Shown: one piece after another, positions 48,766 to 61,717 of the stretch
Layout: each line of letters starts with the position of its first letter
Position numbering within the stretch: the first letter of the stretch is position 1
Assembly (NCBI GenBank): GCA_002682825.1
Contig: NOKP01000016.1
Location: 1,639,660-1,703,659 of the forward strand
Reading direction: 5' to 3'
DNA length: 64,000 nt
Origin: Neonectria sp. B-13
Lineage: Eukaryota > Ascomycota > Sordariomycetes > Hypocreales > Nectriaceae
Notes under the pieces: model-generated
The model's input: the letters and a program-made list of their open reading frames with translations, nothing else
Told to the model about the DNA's origin: nothing
Database searches by the model: none
Program-made: the position numbers and the translations under genes

Positions 48766-50784
48766 TTAAACAGTTGGTGGCTTCTTCTGCTTCTTTGGTG
48801 CCGTCACCGTCTTGGAGTCCTTGTACTCTGGAAGCTGCTCGCTGTTGTCGGGAGGCAAGAGAGCCGCATTCTCCAATTCGATCTTTAAGCTGGGTACCTC
48901 AGCGATGGGCTGCGAAGTTCCATCGTGCTATGAAATTACTCACAGTTAGTTGTCTGATGCCTATGTGTTGTTTGGGGTAAAGAGTCAGAAATATACCTTG
49001 ACGATGTTGATCCGCAGACCGGCTAGGATATCGTTCACGACGCCCTTGGGGGCTTCGCCAACAAGGTCTTTCGGGTTCGCGGCTTTGTCGAGGGCAAACT
49101 TTCCGTAGAAGAGGCCGGTCTGCGGCTGTTTCAAGACGATAAAGTTACCCACGTTGGTCGTGTTGACGAAAAGGCCGATAGAGCACGGCCGGTTGAGCTC
49201 CTCCACGTTGACCTTGATCTGGGCAAAGTATCGCGTCAAGTCACCCTCAGCGCGCTTCCGCTTCGTCGGGCGGGTCACGCTGGTGGAGTACAGACGGTTG
49301 ATGAGGGCAGTGGCGTCGGTGGCCAGCTGAGAGGCGGACTTCCTCCAGTACTCGAGGCCTTCGTAGGTGTAGCCGAAGCCCTTGATGCTCGCCACAGAGG
49401 CGGACGTGTGGAACTTGCCAGGGGAGGCAAAGAAGGGCGACAGCGGAGAGTTGGGAGTGATGGTGGCGCCTTCGCGGGTGTTGAAGCGTGCGCTGCCTTG
49501 GTACGAGCCCTTGAAGCTGGCTTCGCTGGGTCGGATGAACTGCCAGTACGCCCAGAGTCGATCGATGTTGGTGTGGTGCAGCATACTGGGCTAATTAGTT
49601 TCTATGCATGGAATCGGCGTGGATAGACGTACAACAAAGGATCGAAAGCAGCAAAGTCGGCATCGACAAATTGATAACCACAGGCTCCATCCCAGTGGAT
49701 GGTGTTGTGGATCTGCTCCAGACTCACACCAGAGCTGCCAGTCGAGGCAAACTCGTCAAAGGTAGTAGAGGCGGAGAAGGCATCGTACTATTCAGGTCAG
49801 CATGCTTTCAATCATTCTAAAAGAGACACAACTACTCACCACCCACTGCTTGTAAGAGCGTCCTGAGATGAGTTTGTTGGCCGAGCTGGGATAGCTTTGC
49901 GGGCTTCTGCAACGGTAGATCCGGGGCCGGTTCTCTGGCTGGTCAAATGTCCCGAAGGCACCATTGAGAGCAGACTGGGGGAAAAAGTAGGCGGCTAGCG
50001 GGTTGGCGACTGATTGCACTTTCAGACCGCTGCCGTTGGGGACGTTGACGTTGAAATTCTTGGTCACTGTCGCCTGCGGAACAGCAGAGGTCGCGGCCCA
50101 GTCCCAGTACGGCGAGCGGAGAGTCGCGGCAGCTGCGACATACTTGGCACGGGAGCTTGTGGGATACAGGTTGGCCAGCTTCGTCGCAGTTTCGACGAGG
50201 CGTTGCTGTGGAGTGGTCAGATGACGTCTTCAGAAGAGATTGGCACAGTTTGTTTTACCTCGTAGAGCATCAGGTAAGGCCGGTGCCACGGAAGGAACAG
50301 ATTCTCCTGTCGGACATGTTAACACAGTGAGAATGCACACAATAAGCATAGACTTACGCCATGAGGGCAATATCCCTCCCACCCATTAGACGTCTCTTTG
50401 CCAGCGCCATTCCACTCGACATAGGGCTTGCCGTGGATACCTATATGAAGCGAATTAGAATCATCACACTATCCAAACAGCACGGAGATGCCATACCAGC
50501 GACCTGGAACCAGCTCCCCTGGTTCGTGGCGCTCTGCTTCTGCAGTTCAATGAGAGAGCGAATGTAGAGGTCCCTAACACCAAGTAAGTACACGCCACTA
50601 ATGACACCATGACAAAGACAACGCACCATTGCGGACCGCCAGCAGCTTGGAGGTCGTTGATATTCTTCCGAATCGGCACGTCACTGCCAGAGGCAACCTT
50701 GACTCCGGTGATAGGGTAGGCCTGAGCCGCGACGGCGGACACTCCGCAGAGCGCCGAGATCAGGTGAGAGAGCCGGAATAACAT
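48766..50784 (-). CDS. tyrosinase (type-3 copper oxidase), with signal peptide
   Basis: Eight exons in transcription order: 50784-50627, 50573-50497, 50440-50358, 50306-50259, 50205-49840, 49787-49633, 49585-48997, 48927-48766; 545 residues, frame kept throughout. Signal peptide MLFRLSHLISALCGVSAVAA. CuA ligands are expected in GIHGKPYVEW, GYCPHG and the strongly conserved LPWHRPYLMLYE; CuB ligands in IHNTIHWDG and FMLHHTNIDRLWAYW. It oxidises monophenols/diphenols to quinones (melanin-type chemistry or phenolic detoxification). The C-terminal ~50 residues (PEYKDSKTVTAPKKQKKPPT) are Lys/Pro-rich. The region after the copper domain corresponds to the shielding domain that is cleaved to activate some fungal tyrosinases; a cleavage site cannot be fixed. 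Confidence 0.95.
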
Positions 50785-53700
50785 GTTGCAATTCTCGAAT
50801 GTCCTCGAAGCGGTTGTTCAGAAAGGACAAGACCCAAAAGGGAGTTAGAGCACGGGGAGGGCTGCAGAAGTTATAGCACCTCGGAGTCAGCTGGTTCTAG
50901 TTCTCAGCCAGCCAGCCAGGCCATATATTTAGCACACAGGTAGACATGCCCCTTGCTTCTTTTCACGCCACGCATGGTGCCCTGGACAGCTGCGCGGGAG
51001 GTAGCGAGACGGGCGATCCTGTGGAGTCCCGACGAGCCGAGCACCTCGGGGGCCAGATCCAAGACGACCCTGACGGCGGACCAATAGTTCGCCTTGACTG
51101 TAGATCGTTCCGGTCTGGTCCTTTGGGGAATACACGCTCTGAATAGCCCAGCACCGGCAAGGCTGCACGATCCCTTGTTCTAGTTGGACCAGCTCTGCCG
51201 CTCTACCCCAGAACCGGGCACTACAGGGGGAGTAGACTAGCGGGTTGTATTTGCGTCTTTGAGTGCTTCGTGGGCCTCTCACGCTCAGCCGGCCAGCCAC
51301 GTCTGCACATGGTGACACATAAAAAGACGGCCCCTGAGTGATAACTGGCGGGCTTGGAACAGCCGTAAAACACACCCAGACGCCACGAGGCGAAAAACAA
51401 AAGTTATGCTTGGCTGCCGCCTTTCCAGTGCAGCTAGAATACGAGGAGGTTCGTCGAGAGGGCTGCCGGCACTGGGAGCCGTTGACGACGATTGGCTCCT
51501 TGGCCATGCCGGAATACGAAGGAGATGACATGAAAATTACGGGCCCAAGCCGCTAGCGAAGCGGACAGGGCTAGATTGCTGCGGTCGTCTGGAGAGCCGA
51601 GAACCGAGAACCATTGAAAGCGAAAACTGCGCGAAGCGCCTTGAGGTCACCATGGCGCAGTTGACGGCCAACGGGAGCACGCCCAACTGAACCGCCACGG
51701 TCAGCTCGGGAAACAAAAAACGCCTCTTCGGGGTTCTGTTTGGCTACCGAGAATAACGTTGACGTTACTTGGTAGAAGCCCCGTCGGATCGGGGCTAGTG
51801 GACGCCGTTGAAGCTGAAATGCAGGCGTGACCTGGCGCCGTCGGAACCAAGAATAAGCTGACAGAATTGCGCCTGTGAGTCCGTGACGGGGACTTTACAC
51901 CGGTTGCGAGGCGTTGATGGCCAAGGGGATTGGACCATGACGATGTTTCTTATCCAAGGGCAAGATCAACCTGTTTTTAAATCAGCCCAAGACATTTGCT
52001 GCCGAAGTGAAGTCCACTCTTTTGTCCCTGATCTACTGATAAAGAGTATTTAGTCGGGTCTAGAGCACCACCGTATCGCACCGGAGCTGCTGACCCCGGT
52101 TATAAGTCGCCAAGCACGCAGATGCAGATGCAGGGCGGGGATGTCTCTTGTCGTCATAGTTATCAGACCGTCACACCAGGGTTAATCTACCAAGCACTAC
52201 TCCCGTTTCCTCCGGCATCAGCACATGCCGCTGTAAAAGGCGGGGTTTATGCACCTATTGATCAAATCCAGCTCCTCGACTTGTCGATCGCAAACTCAAC
52301 CACTTTCGTCAGGCGCATCTGCGCGAGACAGGTGCACTTTCAGCTTATTCCTTCCCCTCACCATGCAAGCGTTGAGAAGGCTTCAAACTCAACTGTTTTT
52401 AGCCCAACGGCTTTGTGGCGCTCGTAGGTACCCGACGCCCACATCGCCACGTCTTGCACGACGCAGCTCATTGCCAAGTTAGTCTCTCCTGAGACTTTGC
52501 ACTTTGTTTTCTTACGGCTAGATTGATAGGTCACCGCCTGGAAACGATTCGCCACACCGCCTTGCTCAGGCGCGATGAGCTGGAGCCTTACCTGGCACTG
52601 GCTTGTCACAGTGAGGGATGCAATTGATTATTCCACGAAGCTGCGGGATCGAGAGCATCGATGATGGCCTGATCTCAGGACTAGCCTGTATCTAGAGAGC
52701 CTTGCCATAATCTGTCATGTAGCCATTGGCCAAGCTTCCAGGTGAGGAAATACGAGCGTGGCAGGCATAGTCAATACGACGAAAATTGACATAATACTAT
52801 GACGGCCACGATCGTGCCATGTGATAACCGAAAATGGAGCGGCGGTGCAGTATCGTCGGCATACAATTGTCTCAGGCACAGTCGATGTCATGCATCAATG
52901 GCGGGCCTTTGGGTAATTAAACAAAACGCCTTCGACCATGATGGTTCTATTTTTACCGAATTTGAAAAGCAATGATCGTATTTCATTGAAATTCGGTGCG
53001 CCTTGAGTGCGGCTGAGTGTCTCACTAGTAAAGGGATGAAGGGTCTTGTTGGTTCCGACACATAGCAGAACGGAATCTGTTCCGTTGCAATTCCACGGTC
53101 ATATCGAATGCTACTGCACCCGAGAATGTATCGTCTTTTTTGTCCATCACCAATACTTCAAGGATGTTTCAATCATTCCAGAAAATAAAATGGAATGCCA
53201 TGCCTGATCCGGTGGTGGCGACCCAATCCGATGAGAATCCCTTATTTCTGTGTATCGCAGCGACAAAGGAACGTGATTATATACATCAATTGACTCTTAG
53301 GAAGAGATAGGAAACGTGTCATAGAGGGTAAACCCGTTGTTTAGGGTATCAAAGTTCGTTGAGGGAGGTCAGACTTTGCATGAGGTGATGAACCTAGGTG
53401 GATATTTGTGACGCAAGGAAAAACCCAGAACGTGTATCACCTATCTCCATAGTTTGATCTCCGTCCACTAATATCAATACTACATCACAGCCAAAATGGA
53501 AAATGCACTACTTGAATTCTAACGCATGTATTTAAAGCTTCAACAGTTTTTCAGCGGGTTTTAGACCTTTGGCCATGAATCTGGGAACAAGCTAAGATGA
53601 AAGTAGAGACCTGAGTGCCGAGGACGCCACCCCAATAGACTAGGCAGCGGCTGGATGAGAAAATCACAAACCTCGGGGATTTGGTACGCAAAACCCAGGA

Positions 53701-54072
53701 AATAGAACCCGGCGTTGACTCGAAAAGACAGGACGTGGGACGTTGCGATTGCTGAAATGAACCGATGGCATGAACATGAACGCGTTCTTCACGGCGGTGG
53801 CAGCCTGGCAGGGTATCGACTACAATTGGCGAGATAACCCACAGTTACACCCTCGTGCCACCGTGTCCCAGCGTATCTCGAGGTATCTTTGGGTACTCCA
53901 TCGTGAATGTCAGAAATGCAACACAACCAACAACAATTTAAGCATAGGCTCCAAAGGGTCCGCCCCGCACTGCTGCCTGATGGTGAAGCCATCAAAACTG
54001 TGGTTACTTCGTCGCAACGAGTCCTGGAAAATTGACACTGCATTTATTTCAGCCCGACACAAAACCATCAAG
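50785..54072. other. 3.3-kb stretch without a supported gene
   Basis: Starts with the tyrosinase promoter. Frames up to 200 codons (50929-51531, minus) overlap others and have no motifs. The frame of the next gene is open from 53770, but its residues before the ATG at 54073 look non-coding. Confidence 0.5.
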
Positions 54073-55203
54073 ATGGCAGGCACCGCGCTCTACAACCAGC
54101 TCCTCTCTAGTCCTGTCGCACCACAGAATGACTCGCCGCTGTTCAGCGTCTTGCCCGCAGAGGTGCGAGGCTACATTTACGCCTACGCCCTCACCGACTA
54201 CCCAGACCCGTCGCCGGACAAGCATTACGAGGCTACGACGTGCTACACGCGGCCATCGTACTTTGCGCCGCGCAAGAACGACACCCAGCTCCTGCAAACC
54301 TGTCGAGCCGTGTATCAAGAGTGCTGGTTTATGCCTTTTATCCTCAAGGAGCAGACGCACTGGGTAACGGTCGGCGACCGCGCACCGCCCGAGTACAACG
54401 CCTCGCGGAACCTCCGCCGACTGACCCGGACACTCCGGCAAATCACGGAGCAGCAGGGCGAGGAGAAGGTCGAGATCGACAGGTTGCGAGTCTTTGCGCA
54501 GATGTGGAAGCTGGAGGCCGGCGAGCTGGCCCACTTGCTCTCGACGTCATATCTCCATCCTCGCAGCCTGACGCTGACCATCCGACACGCGGACTGGTGG
54601 TACTGGGAGAACGACGACCCGCTGCGCTTCGAGGGAAAGTGGCTCAAGCGCGTCTGTGAGGAAATGTCGCCCTGTGTGAGGGAGTTCCGCATTGAGCTGG
54701 AGTCTCTCGTGCGCAAGAAGGACCAGATCGACCTCATTGCGAAGCAAATGATCGAGCGCTGGTTCTTCAAGAGACCAGACGGAGTGGTGCTTTACGCCGA
54801 CACCGAGGGCGGAAGCTGGGAAGAGAGTAGATGGAGCGGGATGAGCAATTGGCATAACACAAGATGGGTCCGGGATGAGACCGAGCCGGGAAGGATTGAC
54901 TATTACATCGTCTCCATCACGTTCCGAGTCCAGTCAGTTATTGAGCGAAGAGGTGGGAAGATCAGCGACATGGCGAGGCACTTTGCTGAAAATGACATCT
55001 TCCACGAGTCTGAACTTAAGCTGCATCTGCCAGGGCACACGAGCATGGTTTGTGCACAGCCATCCGTTTACGAAAAGAGCCAAGACACGGGTATTTCTAG
55101 GGAAGAATGGGACAGCGACCCTTGGGTCAGCGATGAAGATGACGACGAGGAAGACGAAGACGAGTACGTGGATGAGGAGGACGACAGCGACAATGAGGAT
55201 TGA
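54073..55203 (+). CDS. F-box/DUF-like protein of the 'LPAEVRxxIY' family with acidic tail
   Basis: Single exon, 376 residues from ATG 54073 (gatcaag context, MAGTALYN). The N-terminal block SPLFSVLPAEVRGYIYAYAL, followed by LLQTCRAVYQECWFMPF, is the degenerate F-box-like pattern common to a large fungal family of uncharacterised proteins. The middle (LSTSYLHPRSLTLTIRHADW, WLKRVCEEMS) is typical of the same family. The last 35 residues are almost all Asp/Glu (DDDEEDEDEYVDEEDDSDNE). No signal peptide. A substrate-adaptor role in ubiquitylation is only suggested by the F-box-like start. Confidence 0.8.
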   Translation: MAGTALYNQLLSSPVAPQNDSPLFSVLPAEVRGYIYAYALTDYPDPSPDKHYEATTCYTRPSYFAPRKNDTQLLQTCRAVYQECWFMPFILKEQTHWVTVGDRAPPEYNASRNLRRLTRTLRQITEQQGEEKVEIDRLRVFAQMWKLEAGELAHLLSTSYLHPRSLTLTIRHADWWYWENDDPLRFEGKWLKRVCEEMSPCVREFRIELESLVRKKDQIDLIAKQMIERWFFKRPDGVVLYADTEGGSWEESRWSGMSNWHNTRWVRDETEPGRIDYYIVSITFRVQSVIERRGGKISDMARHFAENDIFHESELKLHLPGHTSMVCAQPSVYEKSQDTGISREEWDSDPWVSDEDDDEEDEDEYVDEEDDSDNED

Positions 55204-55683
55204 GATGGGACCGGTGCTGGCTATCCCAGTAGAGACCGAACCACTACGAGTCCTTGCCGTGCAGAATTCATCATTTGAATCTATCGAGCTTTCCTAGTAC
55301 ATGCATTGTCATTATATGGGCTGAGGCTGGGCCAACGAGCGAGGAGGCCGTAAAAGCAGCGTTTGTGCTGTGTCATATTTCGCTTTGTTTCGTCTCATAG
55401 TACTAGATAATTTAAGCCAGGGTTCTCGTGCGCGGAGAACCCGTCTCGGCCTATCATTCTCAACACCATCATTCGCGCGGTGTTTATTTGCACTTGGAGC
55501 TTGTACGAACTTTCACGAGACTAGGAGGGATGTGATATCAGGTAGCGACTGCAGATTTGTCTACGACTACTGTCTTCAGGTTGAACCTGCAATCAATCAA
55601 ATGATACGCACTTGCATCTAGTTTAAGTCGAGATTCATAATATTGCGTGTAGGCTTCTGGCTACAGCTATAGCTAGCTGTACG
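55204..55683. other. intergenic between convergent genes
   Basis: No gene seen. Confidence 0.6.
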
Positions 55684-57556
55684 CTAAGACTTGTCTGCCA
55701 ACACTCCCTTTTCAATCTCAAGGTCAACAGCCTTGCCGTCAAGAACATCTGCCATTGTCACGTCCAAGTCCGTGTGTCTAATACCCTCGAAGATGACATC
55801 AATCTCCTCAAGACTCTTATTTTCCGTGGCCGGGAAATAGAAATAAATGATCCCGCACTCGAAGATCAGGGTCCAGAAGGCTGTGATCAGATAAAAGCCC
55901 CAGCTCGACCATTGCATGGCATATGGAATTGCAAAGGTGTTTAGGAAGGCGGTTCCGTAGCAGACACCGTTGAAGAAGGCAAGGCCATTTGCCCGCATGG
56001 AATATGACAGCACCTCAACGGGATACAGGATGGATAGAGGCGTCCATGTAAAGGAGTAGGTGCCGTAGAAAAGGAAGATCATGGTGACCTGAGCAGCAGA
56101 GGACCCGAGAGTTGGGTTACCTCCATATACTTTGGTTAGAGCTGCGACAATAATCAGGAGCAGGGCCATGCTAGCGGTCGCAACCACTGGAAAGAATATG
56201 TTAGTTGTGTGGATTTTGGCCAAGGACATTACAATACGTACGGAAACCTCTTCTCCGTCCGACTCGATCCGTCGCCCAAGCACCAATCGACGACGTAAAA
56301 AGGTTGAACACGCTCAGTCCAATGTTAATGGCTAGCTGGGTCTGCATCTCAGTGATACCGGCGGCAGTAAGGACGTCTCCGAGATAGTAGGTTATCTATA
56401 GAGGCAGTGGTTAGTAGACTATATCGTATTAGTGTCAGAAGAGAAGATGCTTACGATGTTATTTCCGCTGACTTGGCAAAAGACTGCGTGAAGTATTGTT
56501 AGAGTGATTCAGAAGAGAGAATAATATGGGAGACTAACAAGCGACAGCGGCTGTGACGCCAAGTCTCCAACGGTTAGGTCGAGTCCTGACCAAGGCTTTC
56601 CAGTCCGTGTTTTGTACCGCCTTCTCGTGCTCGAGAGTCTGACAGATCTCGGCGTACTCGATAGCGACGACAGTAGAGTTCGGGTCGCCGTGGCCATGGT
56701 ATTTGATGAGGATTTCTAGGGCCTCCTCGTGTCTGTCTTTGTAGACTAGCCAACGAGGGCTTTCTGGAATGAATGGCAGGGGAATAAGGCATAGAATGGA
56801 GGGAATGAATTGGAGCTGCGCGTTGAATTAGCTCAAGCTTAGGGGAAGTAAGTAGTCTCAACATACAAGAGATGGAAGTCGCCACGACCAAGTGGTGGTG
56901 ATGAACTGGCTGCCGTAGGTGACGCCGGCTGCGATCAAACTGCCAATGTACCAACTCGTGCCGTAAAGACCGGTAAGCATGACGCGATTCTTGGGGTGTG
57001 CCACTTCGGATATGTAACTGCAATCCATATCAGTACAATGATTTGTCGTATCGGAGTTAGCGATAAGAACATACGCGGGAGCAGCGGTCGAACCAGTCGT
57101 AATCGCGACACCAACAAGCAGTCTACCAATGCAGAACATTGCCTCGTGAACTGCGGCGCCTTGGATCGTAGCTCCGATAATGGAGATTACCGCAGTGATG
57201 GCAATGCCCCACTTGCGACCCCATACGTCCGCGATAGGGCCGGCAATGGGCATGGCTATGACGGAGCCGGCGAAGACGATGGCGACGTTGAGAGCAATTG
57301 TTGCCGTCGTCAGTTCGAAGTAATTGGTGTAAGCGGGCAAGATTTGCAGGCCGTTCTATGCGATGCCGTTTGTGTCAGCAGGAGGAGCGATGAAGGAACA
57401 AAAAGGACACTCGATAGTACTGACCATCATGGAAGAGTCGTATCCCTGCGTTGCTGCGTTCGCTGTCACAACGAAGCAGACCATGGCGAGAAGATACGTG
57501 CCACGAGAGTCGGGCCGGTCTGGCTCCCTACCGGCCATGTTGTTGGCGGAAGTCAT
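55684..57556 (-). CDS. MFS sugar transporter (sugar porter family)
   Basis: Seven exons in transcription order: 57556-57425, 57355-57075, 57017-56867, 56815-56539, 56483-56455 (29 nt), 56395-56242, 56186-55684; 508 residues in frame. Sugar-porter motifs: GYDSSMM in TM1, GPIADVWGRKWG in loop 2-3, GRLLVGVAITTGSTAAPAYI, EVAHPKNR, PESPRWLVYKDR before the central loop, ATDRVGRRRG in loop 8-9, and the terminal FPATENKSLEEIDVIF. Twelve membrane helices can be drawn. The closest type by pattern is the lactose-permease/cellodextrin-like group. It is divergent from the GH3 beta-glucosidase across a 786-bp shared promoter, which supports uptake of a beta-linked disaccharide. Confidence 0.93.
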
Positions 57557-58342
57557 CTCGATGGGTAACAGTGCTGTGACTGAGACGGTTGTGTTTTGGT
57601 AGTCTACGAGTGATGGGAGGTCCCTTCTTAAGGCGGTTCACTTAATCACCCGGGGCAAATCTTCCCCAGGTTGAGAACTTGATAACCTCTAGATTAGGTT
57701 GATATCCACCCCCGCTTGTATTTCACACTGCAGCTCTTAGCCGAAAGATTGCTACGCGTTGTCGTCTCGCTTAACCTGACCAAGATCACTGAAGTTAGCT
57801 TCACAGTCCAGGTTCTGACCTATCGCGTTGTTGAGGTTCTCCTCCTAGGAATACCCACAATCATAGCAACTCCGCTACTCTATTGATATACCTAGGGTGA
57901 GGCGTGGCCAATGGTAACAAATACCGCGATTCCAGGATCTAGACATCCCACCAATGATGCGGTGTAGCGCCCCTAGTTGCGGAGCAAATGCAATACGCTA
58001 CCAGATAAGTGACCTCAACCATCCTCGCTGCGACATGACTCAGGAACAGTCGTCTGGCATCACCAATCACCATAAATACCGCCCAACGGTAATACCGCGG
58101 GGTAAATACAGGGCGTTCCCCGATAGTTCCCCGATAGGAGCCACCACGGTTCAATTGCCTGATATTCCCTAATCTAGTTAATCTAGGCGCAGTTTGCAAC
58201 TTCACAAGCGCCGCTGTCCCGGAGAACAACCGTCGACAAGGAACCTTGGGTCAGATAAGAGGCAGGCCAAGGTTGCGTGCAGAGTGAGCCATGTCTGCCC
58301 AAGATACGCACTCATTTTGACTGATACTCTGCGTATCGCAAC
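57557..58342. promoter_or_regulatory. shared divergent promoter of sugar transporter and GH3 genes
   Basis: The 786 bp between two outward-facing start codons. Matches to the carbon-catabolite repressor (CreA/CRE1) consensus SYGGRG occur at 57664-57669 and 57710-57715 (minus) and 58097-58102 (plus). An 11-bp direct repeat ttccccgatag lies around 58112-58136. A CGG-N5-CCG site is listed separately. No ORF of note. Confidence 0.6.
58087..58097. promoter_or_regulatory. CGG-N5-CCG inverted repeat (Zn2Cys6 / CLR-1-type site)
   Basis: CGG TAATA CCG, a perfect everted CGG pair with 5-bp spacing, directly overlapping the CreA-like GCGGGG. CGG-N5-CCG is the form bound by the cellobiose-response regulator CLR-1 in Neurospora, from what is known of that factor. 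Occurrence by chance in 786 bp is possible. Confidence 0.4.
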
Positions 58343-61077
58343 ATGGCATTCACGGATGTTGAGGCTCTGCTGGGGGAACTCTCTTTAGAGGAAAAAGTCT
58401 CCCTGCTCTCCGGCGCCGACATCTGGCAGACCCAGGAGGTCTCACGGCTTGGAATAGGGTCAATTAAGGTACTTGACCTTCTAATCTTAACTGCCTCTTC
58501 ATGAGTAATTAACCCCATCTACCAGACAACGGATGGACCCTCAGGCGCTCGTGGAAAATTCGCTGTTGATGGACCATCTGCAGCTTTCCTTCCTGGCCCT
58601 GTCTGCCAAGCAGCGACATGGAGCAAGACGCAGATGCGAGACTTGGGCCGTTTGCTCTGCCGAGAAGCCAAAACCAAAGCTGCGCATGTGTTGCTTGCCC
58701 CGACAATTTGTTGTGCCAGGAACCCTTTGGGCGGACGCAACTTCGAGTGCTTCGGCGAGGACCCATTTCTCAGTGGGACACTAGCTGTTGAGTACATCCA
58801 TGGTGTTCAGGAGACGGGAGAAGTCTCGGCTACCGCAAAGCATTTGTGAGTGATTTCTCTTCTATCGGCTGTCATAGTCGCATGCGCCTCGATGACAGCT
58901 TCTAATGGGCAAACTCGATCTTTAGTGTTGGCAATGAACAAGAATACGAACGATTCAGCATCGACGCAAAGATCTCCGAGCGCGCCCTGCGAGAAATCTA
59001 CCTCAAGCCCTTCGAAATGATCATCAAATCAGAATCACCTCCTGACTGTATCATGACCTCTTACAATGTCGTCAATGGCGAGCATATGGACATGAACACG
59101 CCCATAATTCGAGGTATCCTTCGAGAAGAATGGGGATTCAAGGGTCTCGTAATGAGTGATTGGGGCGGCACCAACTCAACCCTCCAGAGTCTTATTGCTG
59201 GCCTTGACTTGGAAATGCCCGGACCACCAGAGAAACGCGGAAACCTGCTTCTCAAGGCAATCAAAGAGAACTCGACGACAGATGTCTTGGAGGCTCTAGA
59301 CGCTTCAGTATCACGCGTTCTGTCACTTGCTCGCAAGTTTAATCTTCTGGGACTTTCTCCGGAGCTTGCGAAGGAGTCCCGAGATCGTGAGGAGGCCTCT
59401 TCAACAACTGACGAAGACACCAGGTTGTTGCGCGAGATTGCGGCAAGTGGTATCGTCCTACTTAAGAACTCAAGTCAAACACTGCCCTTGAAGCTGGAAA
59501 GTCTTGCTGGCAAACAAGTGGCTTTCATCGGACCGAATGCCCTCTTAGGTACTCCAGGTGGTGGTGGTTCAGCGAGTATGAACCCGCAGTACTTGAGCCG
59601 TCCCATGGATTCGTTCAAAGCTGTGGCAAAAGCGCAAGGTGTTGATTTATCTGTCAAGTATGCTCTTGGGGCACACGCACTGAAGTGGTTACCTCTCTTC
59701 GAAAAGGCACAGTGGACTTCGGACCCATCAGCAGATGCGAAAGGAAAGTCAATGGTGCAAATTGATTTCTTCGCATCGACAGATCTATCAGGCCCCATTT
59801 CAGAGACGCAATTCCGGGATAGCTCAAACATTGATCTGTCGGACAGCGCTCCATTGGAGTTTCAGGTCGACCCTATTCCGCCATACTCTTTTAGAGTCTC
59901 CTCATCAGTGGTCCCTTCGGTTTCGGGGACGCATTCATTCAGCTTAAGCAGCGTTGGAGGATCTAAGCTCCTCGTCAACGGGGAGCTCCTTGTCGACAAT
60001 GGCAACTGGGAGGATATCGGAGAGACATTCTATTCGTTCGGAAGCACCGAATGCATCAAGTCCATTTATATGGAGGCCGACAAGAGTTACAAAGTGTCTA
60101 TTGAAGGCTGGGTGAACACGGACTCAACCGCCTCTAAGGCTGCATCAACCGACGTCAACCACGTCTTCTCTTCCAATCCGTCAGTCAGAATCGGATTCTC
60201 GCCACCAGTTCCTAATGTGGAGACCTTAATCACAGAAGCAGTCACCCTCTCTGATGACAGCGAAGTAACAGTCGTTGTACTCGGCTTGAGTGATGAATGG
60301 GAAAGTGAAGGCTATGACAGGCAGTCCATGGCGCTGCCAGGAGACCAAGATAAGCTTGTCGAGGCCCTAATTCATCGCACAAAACGGCCAGAGAGCTTGA
60401 TCTTTGTCAACCAGTCAGGGTCTCCCGTTGAGCTTCCATGGATTGATGGGGTTTCGACATTTTTGCAGGCTTGGTACGGAGGACAGGAAGCGGGAAATGC
60501 TTTAGCAGATGTGCTTTTTGGAACTATTAACCCATCTGGCCGATTACCTATTACCTGGCCACGACGTTACTTTGATCTCCCTTTCTCTGACCCGCACTCT
60601 TGGCCCGGAGTTGAAGGAACAGTGATCTACAAGGAGGACGTCCAAGTCGGGTATCGATGGTATAGCCACCAACCCGACATACGCCCACAGTGGTGGTTTG
60701 GATACGGACTCAGCTACACTGATTTCACTTCCACAATTTCTACAGTAAGCTCCAACGATGAGTCTTGGCATGTCGCTATCACCGTGGCAAACTCTGGAAA
60801 CGTGGCTGGCCAAGAAGTCGTCCAGTTATATGCCTGGCAGAAGGAACGGCCGGAAGAGATGGTGCTGGTTGGGTTTGAGAAAACAGCCACTATTCAGCCA
60901 ACTGAAAAAGGAATGGTGGATATGTTAGTTCGAAAACATGAGGTGGCTTCTTGGGTCGATGGGAAGTGGTTGTTAGACAAAGGCGATTATGTTTTGGGAG
61001 TTGGCAACGGGGCTGGAGATGCGTCAAAAGTATTAGTGCATATTTCTCAGCAGATAGCCCAGACGTGGTTAGATTAG
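58343..61077 (+). CDS. GH3 beta-glucosidase with PA14 domain, no signal peptide
   Basis: Exons 58343-58468, 58526-58845 and 58926-61077 (865 residues). Domain order: GH3 barrel (TTDGPSGARG, NFECFGEDP, AKHFVGNEQE, IMTSYNVVNGEHMDMNTPII); nucleophile Asp227 in GLVMSDWGGT; second GH3 domain start (VLLKNSSQTLPL, VAFIGPNA). Next comes an inserted PA14-like domain at roughly 395-560 (PYSFRVSSSVVPSVSGTHSF, SVGGSKLLVNGELL). The GH3 core resumes with the acid/base Glu stretch EWESEGYDR (606-614) and AWYGGQEAGNALADVLFG, then a C-terminal fibronectin-like domain (VAITVANSGNVAGQEVVQLY). No leader, so it acts inside the cell on imported disaccharides, in keeping with the adjacent transporter. Confidence 0.95.
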
Positions 61078-61717
61078 AGAATACGGTAGACGAAAGTATA
61101 AGTCTAGATTAAGTGGTGTTAACAGAGTCTACGTCATGAGCTTGGGCAATGTAGAGAAAACAAGATTCCGAGTCAAGAGTAGCTTCCCCCAAAAGAAAAC
61201 ACGCTTAATGTTTAAAATGGGAGATGGGAACTAGAAACTCTACGAATTCTTTGACCGTGCTTCACATGTAGTTCAAACCGTATCGCAACATCCTACAGAG
61301 CCCTCAAAATGCTCACGTTCATCCTAGAAGCGGTGGACGTGCAGTTGCTCCCTTCAACAAGAATACGGGGCTGGCTTCATAAATGGAGACGACCAAGAGC
61401 CTACTATTCATTTGAAGCTACTCTTCACGCACAGCAGAAAGCGCACTCAACTTAGAATAAAAGTCTGTCGTAATGCGGATGACAAGTCAGCCGTCTTGGA
61501 AGATCTTAAGACTAGACAGGAAGAAGTCGCATAACTAAACAGCGTATACCTTTCAGGAAAATACTGAAGGATGCTAAGGGCAAAAACAAGATAAATATTA
61601 TCCATCTGGAGAATGTGAGAAAACGTGTAGAGTACTTTCAGAACTGTGGAATTATATCTATTTACGACTATCCTCAACAAAGGCAATTTTACCAGGTCTC
61701 ATCCATCGCAATACGCT
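61078..61717. other. intergenic between convergent genes
   Basis: No gene seen. Confidence 0.6.

Noticed and set aside
53770..54072. upstream extension of the F-box-like gene
   Set aside because: Open in frame, but residues look non-coding and the ATG at 54073 gives the normal family start.
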